Source of the DNA: JAFGCR01 sp964538225
GTDB taxonomy: Bacteria; Patescibacteriota; Gracilibacteria; UM-FILTER-43-11
Reading direction: 5' to 3'
NCBI GenBank assembly: GCA_964538225.1
Contig: CAZIDW010000007.1
Coordinates: 1-33,058 of the forward strand
Length of the DNA: 33,058 bases
The position numbers and the translations under genes are program-made. A model generated the notes under the pieces. That model had not been told where the DNA came from. It did no database searches and saw nothing but the letters and a program-made list of their open reading frames with translations. Numbering within the stretch: position 1 is the first letter of the stretch; each line of letters begins with the position of its first letter. Shown in pieces: positions 8,189 to 15,736 of the stretch.

Positions 8189-8457
8189 CACGCGTCCATC
8201 TTAGAATCAGCGGGAACGTCCAAGGCGTCTTTTTTCGCGCCCGTACCCGGGAAAAGGCAGAGGAACTGGGAGTGAAGGGCTGGGTGGCCAATGAATCCGA
8301 CGGTACGGTCTCGGTAGTGGCAGAGGGTCCGGAAAACAAAATCAATGACCTTGTTGACTGGTGCCATTCGGGGCCCAGTACGGCTCAGGTCGAAAACGTG
8401 GAGGTGACTCAGGCTACCTATATGGGTGAGTTTGATGATTTTCATATCCGTTACTAA
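8185..8457 (+). CDS. acyP: acylphosphatase
   Basis: 90-residue acylphosphatase, hydrolysing carboxyl-phosphate bonds such as in acetyl-phosphate or carbamoyl-phosphate. The signature GNVQGVFFR (10-18) supplies the catalytic Arg18 and GWVAN (32-36) the catalytic Asn36; the C-terminal FDDFHIRY strand is typical. ATG 8185 is preferred over the in-frame ATG 8170 because it makes the classical ATGA overlap with the DUF1361 stop and gives the normal family length with no Lys/Glu extension. Confidence 0.92.
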   Translation: MTRVHLRISGNVQGVFFRARTREKAEELGVKGWVANESDGTVSVVAEGPENKINDLVDWCHSGPSTAQVENVEVTQATYMGEFDDFHIRY

Positions 8458-8541
8458 ACGAAATGACGACATGACATTGCAGGATCCATTATTCGTATTT
8501 TATCCCGTCGTTACCTCGTTCTTTCATTACAACATTAAATT

Positions 8542-9336
8542 ATGGGCGACAAGAAACATCCCATTTTGGTCAGCATCCCCCATGGGTCCACTTTTGTCCC
8601 GGCGGAGCTCCGGCGCCGCATGAACATGACGGACCGCGGGATCAAACTGCAGAGCGACCCTCATACGGTCGAGATCTTTGATGTCCCGAACGCCTATGTG
8701 GTAAAAGGGCGGATATCCCGCCTGGTCGTGGACCTTAACCGGGCGCCGGATGATATCGAGATGGAGCTGAAATTATCGAATGACGGGGTGGTCGTGAGCG
8801 TGGATCTGGATGGTAAGCCCATTTATAAAGACCCTCCTTCTTTTGAGGTCATTGCGGAACGGGTGAGTAAATATCACGATATGTTCCACGAAACGATTGA
8901 AGAGCTGAAGCCGAAAGTAAAGTTTTTGCTTGATGGCCATTCCATGCGTTCCACCGGTCCGGTGACCAAGCCGGACTCGGGTCAGAAACGGGCGGATATC
9001 GTGCTGGGCAACCGCGATTACACCACCTGCTCGCGGAAGATGACGCGGACGATCATGAAGTTTTTTGAGGAAAAGAATTTTTCCGTTGCTATCAATAATC
9101 CTTACAAAGGGCGTTATATCATCGGCTATCATTGTTCGCGGCGCGGTCTGCCGGGGATCCAGGTGGAAGTGAATGAGCGGCTGTATATGGGCGAAAAAAC
9201 CCACCGCCCCCATAGAAAAAAAATCCAGAAGCTCAACGAGATCATGGCGGAGCTGGTGGAAGTCATCCATGAAGCCATTGAAAAAGAAGAAGGCCTGGCG
9301 CGTGCCAAGCTTTCCGCTCAGGGAAGTTTGTTTTAA
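8542..9336 (+). CDS. N-formylglutamate amidohydrolase family protein
   Basis: 264 residues of the HutG/FGase family (zinc-dependent amidohydrolase fold). Motifs: SIPHGS (11-16), SDPHT (38-42), VVDLNRAPDD (62-71), DGHSM (131-135) and the late VEVNERLYM. Classical members deformylate N-formylglutamate in histidine breakdown, but no hut genes are nearby, so the substrate here is uncertain. The 84-base gap from acyP holds no clear promoter. Its stop overlaps the convergent metallopeptidase stop in TTAA (9333-9336). Confidence 0.8.
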   Translation: MGDKKHPILVSIPHGSTFVPAELRRRMNMTDRGIKLQSDPHTVEIFDVPNAYVVKGRISRLVVDLNRAPDDIEMELKLSNDGVVVSVDLDGKPIYKDPPSFEVIAERVSKYHDMFHETIEELKPKVKFLLDGHSMRSTGPVTKPDSGQKRADIVLGNRDYTTCSRKMTRTIMKFFEEKNFSVAINNPYKGRYIIGYHCSRRGLPGIQVEVNERLYMGEKTHRPHRKKIQKLNEIMAELVEVIHEAIEKEEGLARAKLSAQGSLF

Positions 9337-10178
9337 AGGTGCCGGAAATGCTCTAAATCGTACGGCAGCACCGTGATGTCCCACGGGCGGCTGTTGACCT
9401 TGTCTGTCAGGTACTCTCCGGTTTCGAATTCCATGCCGTAAAACACTTCATTTTTCATGAACTCGTATTTTTTCAAAAGGGTTTCATTGGTTTGAGTCTT
9501 GCTTTTGAAATCTTTGTTGTGGAGCACATAATACACGTAGCTTTCCGCAAAATCCTCAAAGGGGTCGGTCATGGCGTAACCGGATACGAAATCCAGGTTG
9601 CCGGCATCTTTTTTTCGGTGAGCAGTGTCATTCCAGCTGATGCGGTAAAACCCAATGCTCGGGTCGCTTTCGTACACCGGCTCCCTTCCGTCCCTGAATT
9701 CACTGACAGCTTCTTTATCGCTTTCGTTTAAATGCCCTAAATCCACGTTGTGACCGATTTCATGGATCATTACTCCGAAGAATTCTTCCGCGTCCATGTT
9801 CACGGCGCGGAGGATAATCATACTTTTTCCTCCCAGTCCGCGATGGGCTTCCGGATTGTAATCCAGGATCAGGTTTTTAAGTGTGCGGGTATGGTCTTCA
9901 GGCAGTTTTTTCAGCATGTCGACTATCTGCGTTTTTTTGTCCGTGTCTACGATACGGTCACCCGTTTTTTCATTCCGGGCCGCGAAACGCACGTGGCTCA
10001 TATCCGGTTCACGGATCAGCTGATTATCGACAATGATGGGCTGGGTGGATTCTTCGATGGTCTCTTCAGCGGCACTTACCGGTTTGAGGTCATTTTTATT
10101 CCATGCCTGTACTCCTTGCCACAGGGCAAAGGAGGTGAGCTGTACGGCCAGAAATAAGGTAAAGACTTTAAAAAACAT
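9333..10178 (-). CDS. exported or membrane-anchored HExxH zinc metallopeptidase
   Basis: 281-residue protein starting with a hydrophobic signal/anchor (residues 3-24; no lipobox Cys). The central HEIGHNVDLGHL (139-150) is a gluzincin-type HExxH zinc site. PFEDFAESYVYYVL (206-219) about 70 residues later offers the third zinc ligand Glu and resembles the E-x-x-A-E pattern of lethal-factor-like and related peptidases. The substrate is unknown; location should be outside the membrane. It has its own promoter (10262-10290) and a leader of about 77 bases, and converges on the FGase-like gene with a 4-base stop overlap. Confidence 0.75.
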   Translation of the reverse strand: MFFKVFTLFLAVQLTSFALWQGVQAWNKNDLKPVSAAEETIEESTQPIIVDNQLIREPDMSHVRFAARNEKTGDRIVDTDKKTQIVDMLKKLPEDHTRTLKNLILDYNPEAHRGLGGKSMIILRAVNMDAEEFFGVMIHEIGHNVDLGHLNESDKEAVSEFRDGREPVYESDPSIGFYRISWNDTAHRKKDAGNLDFVSGYAMTDPFEDFAESYVYYVLHNKDFKSKTQTNETLLKKYEFMKNEVFYGMEFETGEYLTDKVNSRPWDITVLPYDLEHFRHL

Positions 10179-10261
10179 GGAGGGTTGATTAGAGGACTCC
10201 TTTTGTTTTTTTATCTTTGTTTCTGACCCCGTTTTTTAGGCGGCGTAGATTTTAGAGGAAG

Positions 10262-10290
10262 AATATAACATAATTTATAAATATTGTCAA
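10262..10290 (-). promoter_or_regulatory. sigma70-type promoter for the metallopeptidase gene
   Basis: Minus strand: TTGACA (10290-10285), 17-bp spacer, TATATT (10267-10262). The predicted start is near 10255. Confidence 0.75.
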
Positions 10291-10428
10291 TACTAAATCA
10301 CCTTTTGTTTCCGTGCGTCGTTCAAAGGGTTTACGGTATACTTGCTAACTGAAGGATTTATGGACATGAAAGGCTGGCTTCTTTTATATCTTTGTTCATA
10401 AATTCCTCCGTTCATAAGTTTATTCAGT

Positions 10429-11961
10429 ATGTCCATTGCACGGAAGATCCTGGAAAACACCTTCGTCCAGATATTAGGGAAGCTGATCACCGCAGCCCTT
10501 TCCATCGTTGTCCTGAAGATCATTTCAGGGTATCTGGGTACGTCCGGTTACGGGGATTACACCACGGTGTACCAGTTTTTGGCTTTTTTCGGCATCATCG
10601 CGGATTTCGGCATTTACACCATCACAGTCAAGGAGATGTCCCGGGATGAGTCGAAGATTCCGAGGATTTTGGGGAATGTGATGGGCCTGCGCACTTTTTT
10701 GGCGGTTCTGGCCATGGGGCTGGCGGTTCTGACAGTCTTTCTGGTGCCCCGTTACGACAATACGCTGATCCCTATGGGAGTCCTGATTGCCACACTGGCC
10801 ACTTTTTTCACCCTTCTCAATGGGACGATCTCAAGTGTTTTGCAGGTACATTTAAAGATGCATTACGCCACGATCAGCCTGGTGGCGGGGAAGATCGTCT
10901 CGGTGCTTTATATGGCTTGGGTGGCTTATATCGCCTTTACTGCGGACTTTGTCACCGGTTTTTATCATTTACTGTGGGCCGGTGTTCTGGGAAATCTGGT
11001 GATGTTCCTGATCACGGCTTACTATGTGCGCCGGTTCTGCCGGATTACATACCGGTTTGATTATTCGTATTGGAAAAAGATCTTTTTAACCTCCCTTCCG
11101 TTCGGCGTGGCGCTGATTCTGAACACGATTTATATGCGTCTCGATGTGATTCTGATGACGTTCATCCTGCCCCACAGCCAGTCTCTCGGCGGAGAGTCCG
11201 CGTGTGTTTCCACGCTCTGTTCCGACACGGAAATTGGTTTGTACGGGGTGGCCATGCGCATGCTGGAGATGCTGGTCATCATCCCCATTTATTTCATGAA
11301 TTCCGTTTTGCCGATTATGACCCGTTATATCGAGGAGCGGAGCCGGAAGATAAAGACTCTGATGCAGTATTCTTTTGATTTTCTGATTGCCACGGCGCTC
11401 CCTATCCTGGTCGGCGGATTTATTCTGGCGCGCCCTATTATTCATTTCATCTCCGATCCGCAGTTTTTAGGCGGAAACGTTTTTACTTTCGGGTCTGATC
11501 TGGCCGTCCGGATCCTGATGTTCGCCATGCTTTTTTCTTTTGTGAACGCTCTGTTCGGTTTTACACTGGTCGTCCTCAATAAACAGGTCAAACTTATGTT
11601 CATCAACGCGGGGGCTGTTCTTTTTAACCTCATCAGTAATATCCTGGTCATCCCGATATGGGGATTCCGCGGTGCGGCGGTGACATCTGTCATTTCCGAA
11701 ATCATCATCCTGATCTTCACGTATTGGGTCGCTCAGAAAGTGCTGGGTTTCCATTTGTCTGTCCGGACGTTTTTTCGCACATTTATAGCGGTCACGGTGA
11801 TGGGAATCGTCGTCTGGACGGGCTTTGAATGGATGGCCGGTATGTGGTTTGTATGGCAGTTGGCCGTCCTCATTCCTGTGGGCGGGCTGGTCTACCTGTT
11901 ACTGATGTTCAAAACCAAAGCCATCACTCCGGAGATGATGCGCTTACTTCGTAAACGTTAG
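10429..11961 (+). CDS. polysaccharide/lipid-linked oligosaccharide flippase (Wzx/MVF superfamily)
   Basis: 510-residue polytopic membrane protein with about 14 hydrophobic segments. The N-terminus (ILENTFVQILGKLITAALSIVVLKIISGYLGTSGYGDYTTVYQF) is characteristic of oligosaccharide flippases of the MOP superfamily, which move undecaprenyl-linked sugars across the membrane. It has an 18-residue loop rich in Ser/Cys near residues 245-263 not usual in the family. Neighbouring envelope genes (rmlB, glmS, mraY, the GT4 transferase) fit. The start is chosen at the first Met before the hydrophobic core; there is no ribosome binding site and no clear promoter. Confidence 0.85.
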   Translation: MSIARKILENTFVQILGKLITAALSIVVLKIISGYLGTSGYGDYTTVYQFLAFFGIIADFGIYTITVKEMSRDESKIPRILGNVMGLRTFLAVLAMGLAVLTVFLVPRYDNTLIPMGVLIATLATFFTLLNGTISSVLQVHLKMHYATISLVAGKIVSVLYMAWVAYIAFTADFVTGFYHLLWAGVLGNLVMFLITAYYVRRFCRITYRFDYSYWKKIFLTSLPFGVALILNTIYMRLDVILMTFILPHSQSLGGESACVSTLCSDTEIGLYGVAMRMLEMLVIIPIYFMNSVLPIMTRYIEERSRKIKTLMQYSFDFLIATALPILVGGFILARPIIHFISDPQFLGGNVFTFGSDLAVRILMFAMLFSFVNALFGFTLVVLNKQVKLMFINAGAVLFNLISNILVIPIWGFRGAAVTSVISEIIILIFTYWVAQKVLGFHLSVRTFFRTFIAVTVMGIVVWTGFEWMAGMWFVWQLAVLIPVGGLVYLLLMFKTKAITPEMMRLLRKR

Positions 11962-12019
11962 GATTTGAACGATGTGAAAGATTTAATTACATAAAGTCAT
12001 CTTTCAAATCGTTCAAATC
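11962..12019 (+). repeat. 21-bp inverted repeat abutting the flippase stop codon
   Basis: The arm at 11962-11982 pairs with 11999-12019 at 20 of 21 positions, with a 16-base loop. It starts on the base after the stop codon. The right arm runs on into degenerate 9-10-base repeats of the type TTCAAATCG / TCTAAATCGG to 12050, immediately before rnhB. There is no U-tract, so it is not a standard terminator. Confidence 0.75.
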
Positions 12020-12054
12020 GTCTAAATCGGTCGAATCCTATAAATCCTAAATAG

Positions 12055-12669
12055 ATGCATAAAGAAGAAAAACAAATACGGGAATACGGATTTAAGCGGA
12101 TCGCCGGCGTTGATGAGGCGGGACGCGGGCCGCTGGCCGGCCCAGTCGTGGCCGCGGCAGTGGTTTTGCCTGAAAATTATCGGAATAAAAATATACAGGA
12201 TTCCAAAAAACTGACCGGCCTTCAGCGGGAACAATTGTTTATCGAAATCAAAAATACCGCTTTGGCTTATGGGATCGGCGTGGTCGGCTGGAAGCAGATT
12301 GATGAAAAGGGGATTTTAGAGGCCTCGAAACTGGCCATGCGTCAGGCGGTCTTAAAACTTGATTCCGCGCCCGATTTTGTCCTGTCGGACGCTGTTCCGC
12401 TGAACCTTGCCGGCGTTCCCCAGAAAGCGGTCATCGGAGGAGACGGCAGTGTGTTTTGTATCGCGGCCGCGTCTATTCTGGCTAAAGTCAGCCGTGATCG
12501 CCTGATGCAGAAATACCATAAAAAATACCCGCAATACGGCTTTGATCAGCATATGGGGTACGGAACAGAAATCCATCTTTCCGCTATTAAAAAATACGGC
12601 TCTTGTCCGATTCACCGGATGAGTTTTGCACCTCTTCGATCGATTTCTGATTGGCATCTGATGGACTAG
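12055..12669 (+). CDS. rnhB: ribonuclease HII
   Basis: 204-residue RNase HII, removing ribonucleotides and RNA primers from DNA. The four acidic residues of the active site are visible: Asp20-Glu21 in GVDEAGRGPLAGP, Asp112 in VLSDAV, and Asp130 in GGDGSVFCIAAASILAKVSRD. SKKL (50-53) and the late GYGTEIHLSAIKKYG are also typical. Length is normal. The last codons form one arm of a 10-bp inverted repeat (12658-12698). Confidence 0.95.
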   Translation: MHKEEKQIREYGFKRIAGVDEAGRGPLAGPVVAAAVVLPENYRNKNIQDSKKLTGLQREQLFIEIKNTALAYGIGVVGWKQIDEKGILEASKLAMRQAVLKLDSAPDFVLSDAVPLNLAGVPQKAVIGGDGSVFCIAAASILAKVSRDRLMQKYHKKYPQYGFDQHMGYGTEIHLSAIKKYGSCPIHRMSFAPLRSISDWHLMD

Positions 12670-12698
12670 TCAATTAGCAATCCATAGCTGTCCATCAG
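12658..12698 (+). repeat. inverted repeat spanning the rnhB stop codon
   Basis: TCTGATGGAC (12658-12667), which encodes the last residues of RNase HII, pairs perfectly with GTCCATCAGA (12689-12698) across 21 bases. There is no U-tract. Possible 3'-end stabiliser or factor-independent weak terminator. Confidence 0.55.
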
Positions 12699-12711
12699 AA
12701 GTCGATTAGCA

Positions 12712-13002
12712 TTATTCATGAATCTCATGCGGGATTTGCTTTTCCCGTTCATGCATGCCTTCGCCTTTAAACCGTTTCAGTTCATAAGTGATGTCCTTTC
12801 CGTAGACTTTTTCCAGCCCGCTCCTGAGATGATGGTCGGTTTCTTCCTCTTCCAGCTCATGCAGGGGGCCGGCGTTGTCCATATGGATCGTAAGATGCCG
12901 GGCTTCCTCGTTGAACTCCAGTTCTTTCGCATGCCCCTGAATCAGGTTTTTGGTTTGAGTGTTGGTAATGGCTTCAGCCAGTTTTTTGATTTGATGTTCC
13001 AT
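12712..13002 (-). CDS. small hypothetical protein
   Basis: 96 residues, charged, no membrane segment. The central part LTIHMDNAGPLHELEEEETDHHLRSGLEKVYGKDITYELKRF has an alternating beta-alpha pattern and weakly recalls the DciA/DUF721 type C-terminal domain (LTVxVDSxAWAxEL), but this is too weak for an assignment. It is His/Glu-rich at the C-terminus. Codon use and the conserved-looking core support a real gene. It converges on rnhB and is followed upstream by a repeat-rich spacer. Confidence 0.6.
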   Translation of the reverse strand: MEHQIKKLAEAITNTQTKNLIQGHAKELEFNEEARHLTIHMDNAGPLHELEEEETDHHLRSGLEKVYGKDITYELKRFKGEGMHEREKQIPHEIHE

Positions 13003-13043
13003 ATTAGATTTCAGATTAAAGATTACAGATTTAAGATAAATGA

Positions 13044-13226
13044 AAATTGTCTTCGACTCTGAGATTATAATAAAATAATTTTTTACTCAAGTTATAGTCA
13101 ATAAACAATAGTTCAGATATGAAGAGAAAATTGTAAATTGTCTTCGACTCCGAGGTTTATGTTTTACAACCCATAGCCTTGGATAATGATTATATTGAGC
13201 AAAAGCTCAGACTCGAGGAGAAAATT
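13044..13226. repeat. three copies of a 20-base motif in the spacer before the NUDIX gene
   Basis: AAATTGTCTTCGACTCTGAG (13044-13063) recurs at 13135-13154 with one mismatch, and a diverged inverted copy (CTCAGACTCGAGGAGAAAATT-like) lies at 13206-13226, reaching the NUDIX stop codon. No gene is seen in the spacer 13003-13224. Confidence 0.6.
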
Positions 13227-13644
13227 AAATAACCCCTTCATCCTCCAGTATCTTTTTATGGTCGTAAGCCAGTTCCATCCGGCGCACTTCGTCGGGACTG
13301 AACCATTTTACATCTGAACATTCCTCCGGCTGGGCGCAGTGCGGTGTGCCGGATATGATTTTTGAGTAATGGGGTAAAGAGATGACAATGGATTTTTTCG
13401 GGGTCGGTGTATTGTAATAGCGGCCGATAAACCGTTCCACTTTTACCGTAACCCCGATTTCCTCTTTGGCTTCCCGCACGGCGGTCTGTTCAGCAGTTTC
13501 CCCCCAGTCCATAAATCCGCCGACTAGCCCCCAGTAACCGGGATACATCGAGGAATCGTCTGACCGTTTCATCAGGAGGATTTTTCCGTTATCCAGGATA
13601 AGATTGACCGCGCCGACCCACGGATGATCATTTTTATTGTCCAT
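13225..13644 (-). CDS. NUDIX hydrolase
   Basis: 139-residue NUDIX pyrophosphohydrolase. The full Nudix box GFMDWGETAEQTAVREAKEEIGV occupies about residues 43-65 (pattern Gx5Ex7REUxEExGU with REAKEEIGV); the Glu pair binds the metal. The preceding YPGYWGLVGGF and the absence of a zinc ribbon make an NADH pyrophosphatase unlikely; a nucleotide-sanitising or nucleoside-diphosphate-X substrate is possible but cannot be read from the sequence. It is transcribed divergently from the superoxide dismutase gene. Confidence 0.9.
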   Translation of the reverse strand: MDNKNDHPWVGAVNLILDNGKILLMKRSDDSSMYPGYWGLVGGFMDWGETAEQTAVREAKEEIGVTVKVERFIGRYYNTPTPKKSIVISLPHYSKIISGTPHCAQPEECSDVKWFSPDEVRRMELAYDHKKILEDEGVI

Positions 13645-13726
13645 TTTTTAAATGCTTATGCTATTTTAAATGTACCGTTAAATCGATTGTTTTTAAATCT
13701 TAATTTTAATTTGTAATTCGATTGCT

Positions 13727-14332
13727 ATGCACACGTTACCCGATTTACCTTATCCTTATGACGCCCTTGAACCCCATGTGGATAAAGCCACGATGAAAGT
13801 CCATCACGACAAACATCATCAGGGTTATATTAAAAAATATACGGCCGCGTTGGAGGGTTATGACGACCTTTTGGCCAAGCCGGTGAAGGCGGTTTTAGGC
13901 GATCTGGATTCTGTGCCGGAAGCTATCCGTACAGCAGTCCGGAACAACGGGGGAGGGTATTATCACCATAGCCTTTTTTTCGACATGATGAGTCCGGAAG
14001 GAGGCGGTGAGCCTTCCGGCGGACTGGCCGCGGCTATTGATGAAGCGTTTGGCGGTTTTGAGTCGTTTAAAAAGCAGTTCACTCACGCCGCTTTGACCGT
14101 TTTCGGCAGCGGATGGGCGTGGCTGGTAAAGGATGCGGATGGCCGGCTTTCGATCCTTCAGACGCCTAACCAGGACAGTCCGGTCAGCAAAGGCCTTATA
14201 CCTATCCTTACCATTGATGTGTGGGAACACGCGTATTACCTGAAATACCAAAACCGCCGCCCTGATTTTGTGGAGGCCTGGTGGAATGTGGTGAACTGGG
14301 ATTACGCGGAAAAGGCGTATGGTGAGAAATAG
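13727..14332 (+). CDS. sodA: superoxide dismutase, Mn/Fe family, Mn-type signature
   Basis: 201-residue SOD converting superoxide to peroxide and oxygen. Metal ligands His26 (KVHHDKHH), His81 (YYHHSLFF), Asp164 and His168 (DVWEHAYYLKYQNRRPDFV) are all present. The outer-sphere Gln lies in TPNQDSPV (Gln149), the Mn-type position, rather than the Fe-type position near residue 70. No signal peptide, so cytosolic. Length is normal. The gene points to oxygen exposure. Its stop codon lies one base from the encoded CCA end of the convergent tRNA-Val. Confidence 0.95.
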   Translation: MHTLPDLPYPYDALEPHVDKATMKVHHDKHHQGYIKKYTAALEGYDDLLAKPVKAVLGDLDSVPEAIRTAVRNNGGGYYHHSLFFDMMSPEGGGEPSGGLAAAIDEAFGGFESFKKQFTHAALTVFGSGWAWLVKDADGRLSILQTPNQDSPVSKGLIPILTIDVWEHAYYLKYQNRRPDFVEAWWNVVNWDYAEKAYGEK

Positions 14333-14333
14333 G

Positions 14334-14410
14334 TGGTGGGCGCTAATGGAGTCGAACCATTGACCTTCTGGGTGTAAACCAGACGCTCTAACCAGCTGAG
14401 CTAAGCGCCC
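14334..14410 (-). tRNA. tRNA-Val (anticodon TAC)
   Basis: On the minus strand: acceptor GGGCGCT/AGCGCCC, D-arm TAGCTCAGCTGGTTAGAGC, anticodon stem TCTGG/CCAGA with 7-base loop TTTACAC (anticodon TAC), T-arm GGTTCGACTCC, discriminator A and genomically encoded CCA (14336-14334). A possible promoter upstream on the minus strand is TTGCTA-17-TACGCT. Confidence 0.96.
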
Positions 14411-14643
14411 TTATTTGCCAAAAAAGCGTATCAAAAAGGCAGAAACCTAGCAAGACGGTTTTGATTTTTGGATTTTATTGTTTATAATTTTTTCTGCGCC
14501 CCGCTAGTGTGGGGCTCACGTAAAATGCGAGCGCAGTCCCGAGTTATTGGGATGAGCAGTATTTTACGGGAAAAGGAGGCATTTATGTAAGTCAGAGCTT
14601 TGGTGTTTACAGCAAAGTGGAGACTGAAGTAAAATGCCGATAT
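14411..14643. other. spacer between divergent tRNA genes, structured leader
   Basis: No protein gene. A good plus-strand promoter (14461-14488) would start a transcript near 14495 that reads about 150 bases before tRNA-Glu. That leader can fold in exclusive ways: CTGCGC (14493-14498) with GCGCAG (about 14533) enclosing a GCCCC/GGGGC hairpin, or CGTAAAAT with ATTTTACG further on. It also contains an isolated AGGAGG followed by ATG TAA. Possibly a small RNA or a tRNA precursor leader; nothing known is recognised. Confidence 0.45.
14461..14488 (+). promoter_or_regulatory. promoter reading toward tRNA-Glu
   Basis: TTGATT (14461-14466), 16-bp spacer, TATAAT (14483-14488). Confidence 0.65.
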
Positions 14644-14718
14644 GGGGCCATCGTCTAGCGGTTAGGACGCCGGATTCTCATTCCGGTAACAGGGGTTCGA
14701 TTCCCCTTGGCCCTACCA
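14644..14718 (+). tRNA. tRNA-Glu (anticodon CTC)
   Basis: Acceptor GGGGCCA/TGGCCCT (one G-U pair), D-arm with TCGTCTAGCGGTTAGGACG, anticodon stem CCGGA/TCCGG with loop TTCTCAT (anticodon CTC), T-arm GGGGTTCGATTCCCC, discriminator A and encoded CCA (14716-14718). It is flanked by TAAAATGCC (14630-14638) and GGCATTTTA (14748-14756), which could pair around it. Confidence 0.96.
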
Positions 14719-14721
14719 AGG

Positions 14722-14756
14722 TAAAATGGTTCCCGCCGAAGGCGGGGGGCATTTTA
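14722..14756 (+). terminator. hairpin downstream of tRNA-Glu
   Basis: TAAAATG (14722-14728) with CATTTTA (14750-14756) encloses CCCGCC (14732-14737) and GGCGGG (14741-14746) with a GAA loop. A strong hairpin that could end or trim the tRNA transcript; the following T-run is short. Confidence 0.5.
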
Positions 14757-15251
14757 GCTTTGAGAATCAAAGCGGAAGCGAACCCCTGGGTTCGCCTGAA
14801 TAAAGGAGGAGCAAAGCGACGACTATTATGAAGCTCGACCTCGGAGCCATCGAAGCTTTAGCGAAGATGGTGAGAATGTAAGAAATGCGAAAAAGGAGCG
14901 ACTGAGTCTTTAGACGAGGGCAGCGACTATTCTGCCAATCCGCCTCCGCGTTGCTCCGGAGGCTTCTTCGGCTTACACCCGTTTTGGGGCAATGGGGTTT
15001 GCCTGGCATTCCTAAAAATGCCACTCATTTTTTAGGTCATGCCTACTTCGTTTCGTTCCCCCGCTCAGCGGGCATCACTTCACTGCGTAACGGCAAACTC
15101 GCCACTTTCCCCCCTGTCCTAAAAAATATTTTTGGCCACGTCCTGTATTTTTGGGGAATTTTATTCCCCCTGGCCCTGCCATTAAAACCTTATGGTTTGT
15201 TAATTATTCTTTTTTTGTTACAATCAAAATGAACATTAAAAATAAAGTTTT
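14757..15251. other. gene-free chain of small hairpins
   Basis: No convincing gene. Successive perfect hairpins are visible: GCTTTGA/TCAAAGC (near 14757), GCGAACCC/GGGTTCGC (14778-14795), GCCTCCG/CGGAGGC (14942-14963), CCCGCT/AGCGGG (15060-15072) and GGGGAA/TTCCCC (15153-15169). The sequence between is rich in GGAGC, GAAGC and GCGAC words, as if degenerate repeats. The right end supplies the promoter of the next gene. Confidence 0.5.
15197..15224 (+). promoter_or_regulatory. promoter of the 144-residue hypothetical protein gene
   Basis: TTGTTA (15197-15202), 16-bp spacer, TACAAT (15219-15224); predicted start near 15231, about 20 bases before ATG. Confidence 0.55.
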
Positions 15252-15686
15252 ATGACCGCTTCTACCGACATTGCCGCCATCGAGGATCATCCCCGTGTTA
15301 AATTGTGGGGGGAAGGTTTGGATGACTTTAAAAAGATCAAAGCTTTTAAGGGCAAATTCGTTTTATCCGATGAAGGCCAGCTTTTTGCTAAATTTTTTCC
15401 CAAAAAGAAATGGGACAGCGTTTCTTTTTTTCACGATGATCTGGTCCGTGAGTTAGGCGTAAAAGACGCCAAAAGCATGGATGTAAAAGAAGTGATCATC
15501 GGCGGAGGGAAGATCGAAGTGGAATTGGTGGATGATTATGTGGAATGCCGGCTGTACGGCAAGAGCACGGTTTACGGGGATTATAATCCGGATGACATCG
15601 ATACAACGGCCTTTGAAGAAGAGATCCGTGATACGTTTGGAACAGGGGATATGCCAGTCCTAGTGGTGCCGGATTTTGAAGAATAA
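15252..15686 (+). CDS. hypothetical protein
   Basis: 144 residues, not recognised. Acidic soluble protein (KLWGEGLDDFKKIKAFKGKFVLSDEGQLFAKFFPKKKWDSVSFFHDDLVRELGV...) with a beta-rich middle (VKEVIIGGGKIEVELVDDYVECRLYGKSTVYGDY) and acidic C-terminus. The IGGGKIEVELVDDYVECRLYGKS segment could be a small beta-sheet domain. No signal peptide. Preceded by its own promoter and followed by the repeat-bearing spacer before the Mth938-like gene. Confidence 0.7.
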   Translation: MTASTDIAAIEDHPRVKLWGEGLDDFKKIKAFKGKFVLSDEGQLFAKFFPKKKWDSVSFFHDDLVRELGVKDAKSMDVKEVIIGGGKIEVELVDDYVECRLYGKSTVYGDYNPDDIDTTAFEEEIRDTFGTGDMPVLVVPDFEE

Positions 15687-15736
15687 TTACTAATGTAGGG
15701 TCTAATTGTAATTTCACTGGAGCACAGGAACACGTA

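Noticed and set aside
12712..13002. Assigning the 96-residue protein to DciA/DUF721
   Set aside because: Only a short LTIHMDNAG-like strand resembles the family; the rest does not align by eye.
13044..13226. CRISPR-like array from the three 20-base motifs
   Set aside because: Only two direct copies plus one inverted copy, irregular spacing, no cas genes.
14634..14831. Plus-strand 65-codon open frame
   Set aside because: It runs straight through tRNA-Glu and its hairpin; the frame is a by-product.
14828..14881. 17-codon ORF MKLDLGAIEALAKMVRM
   Set aside because: It has a plausible peptide look and GGAGGA upstream, but spacing is wrong, the region is a hairpin chain, and there is no family support.
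14951..15232. 93-codon plus-strand ORF in the hairpin chain
   Set aside because: Composition follows the palindromes (FPRSAG, LRNGK), with no domain and no promoter; judged noncoding.
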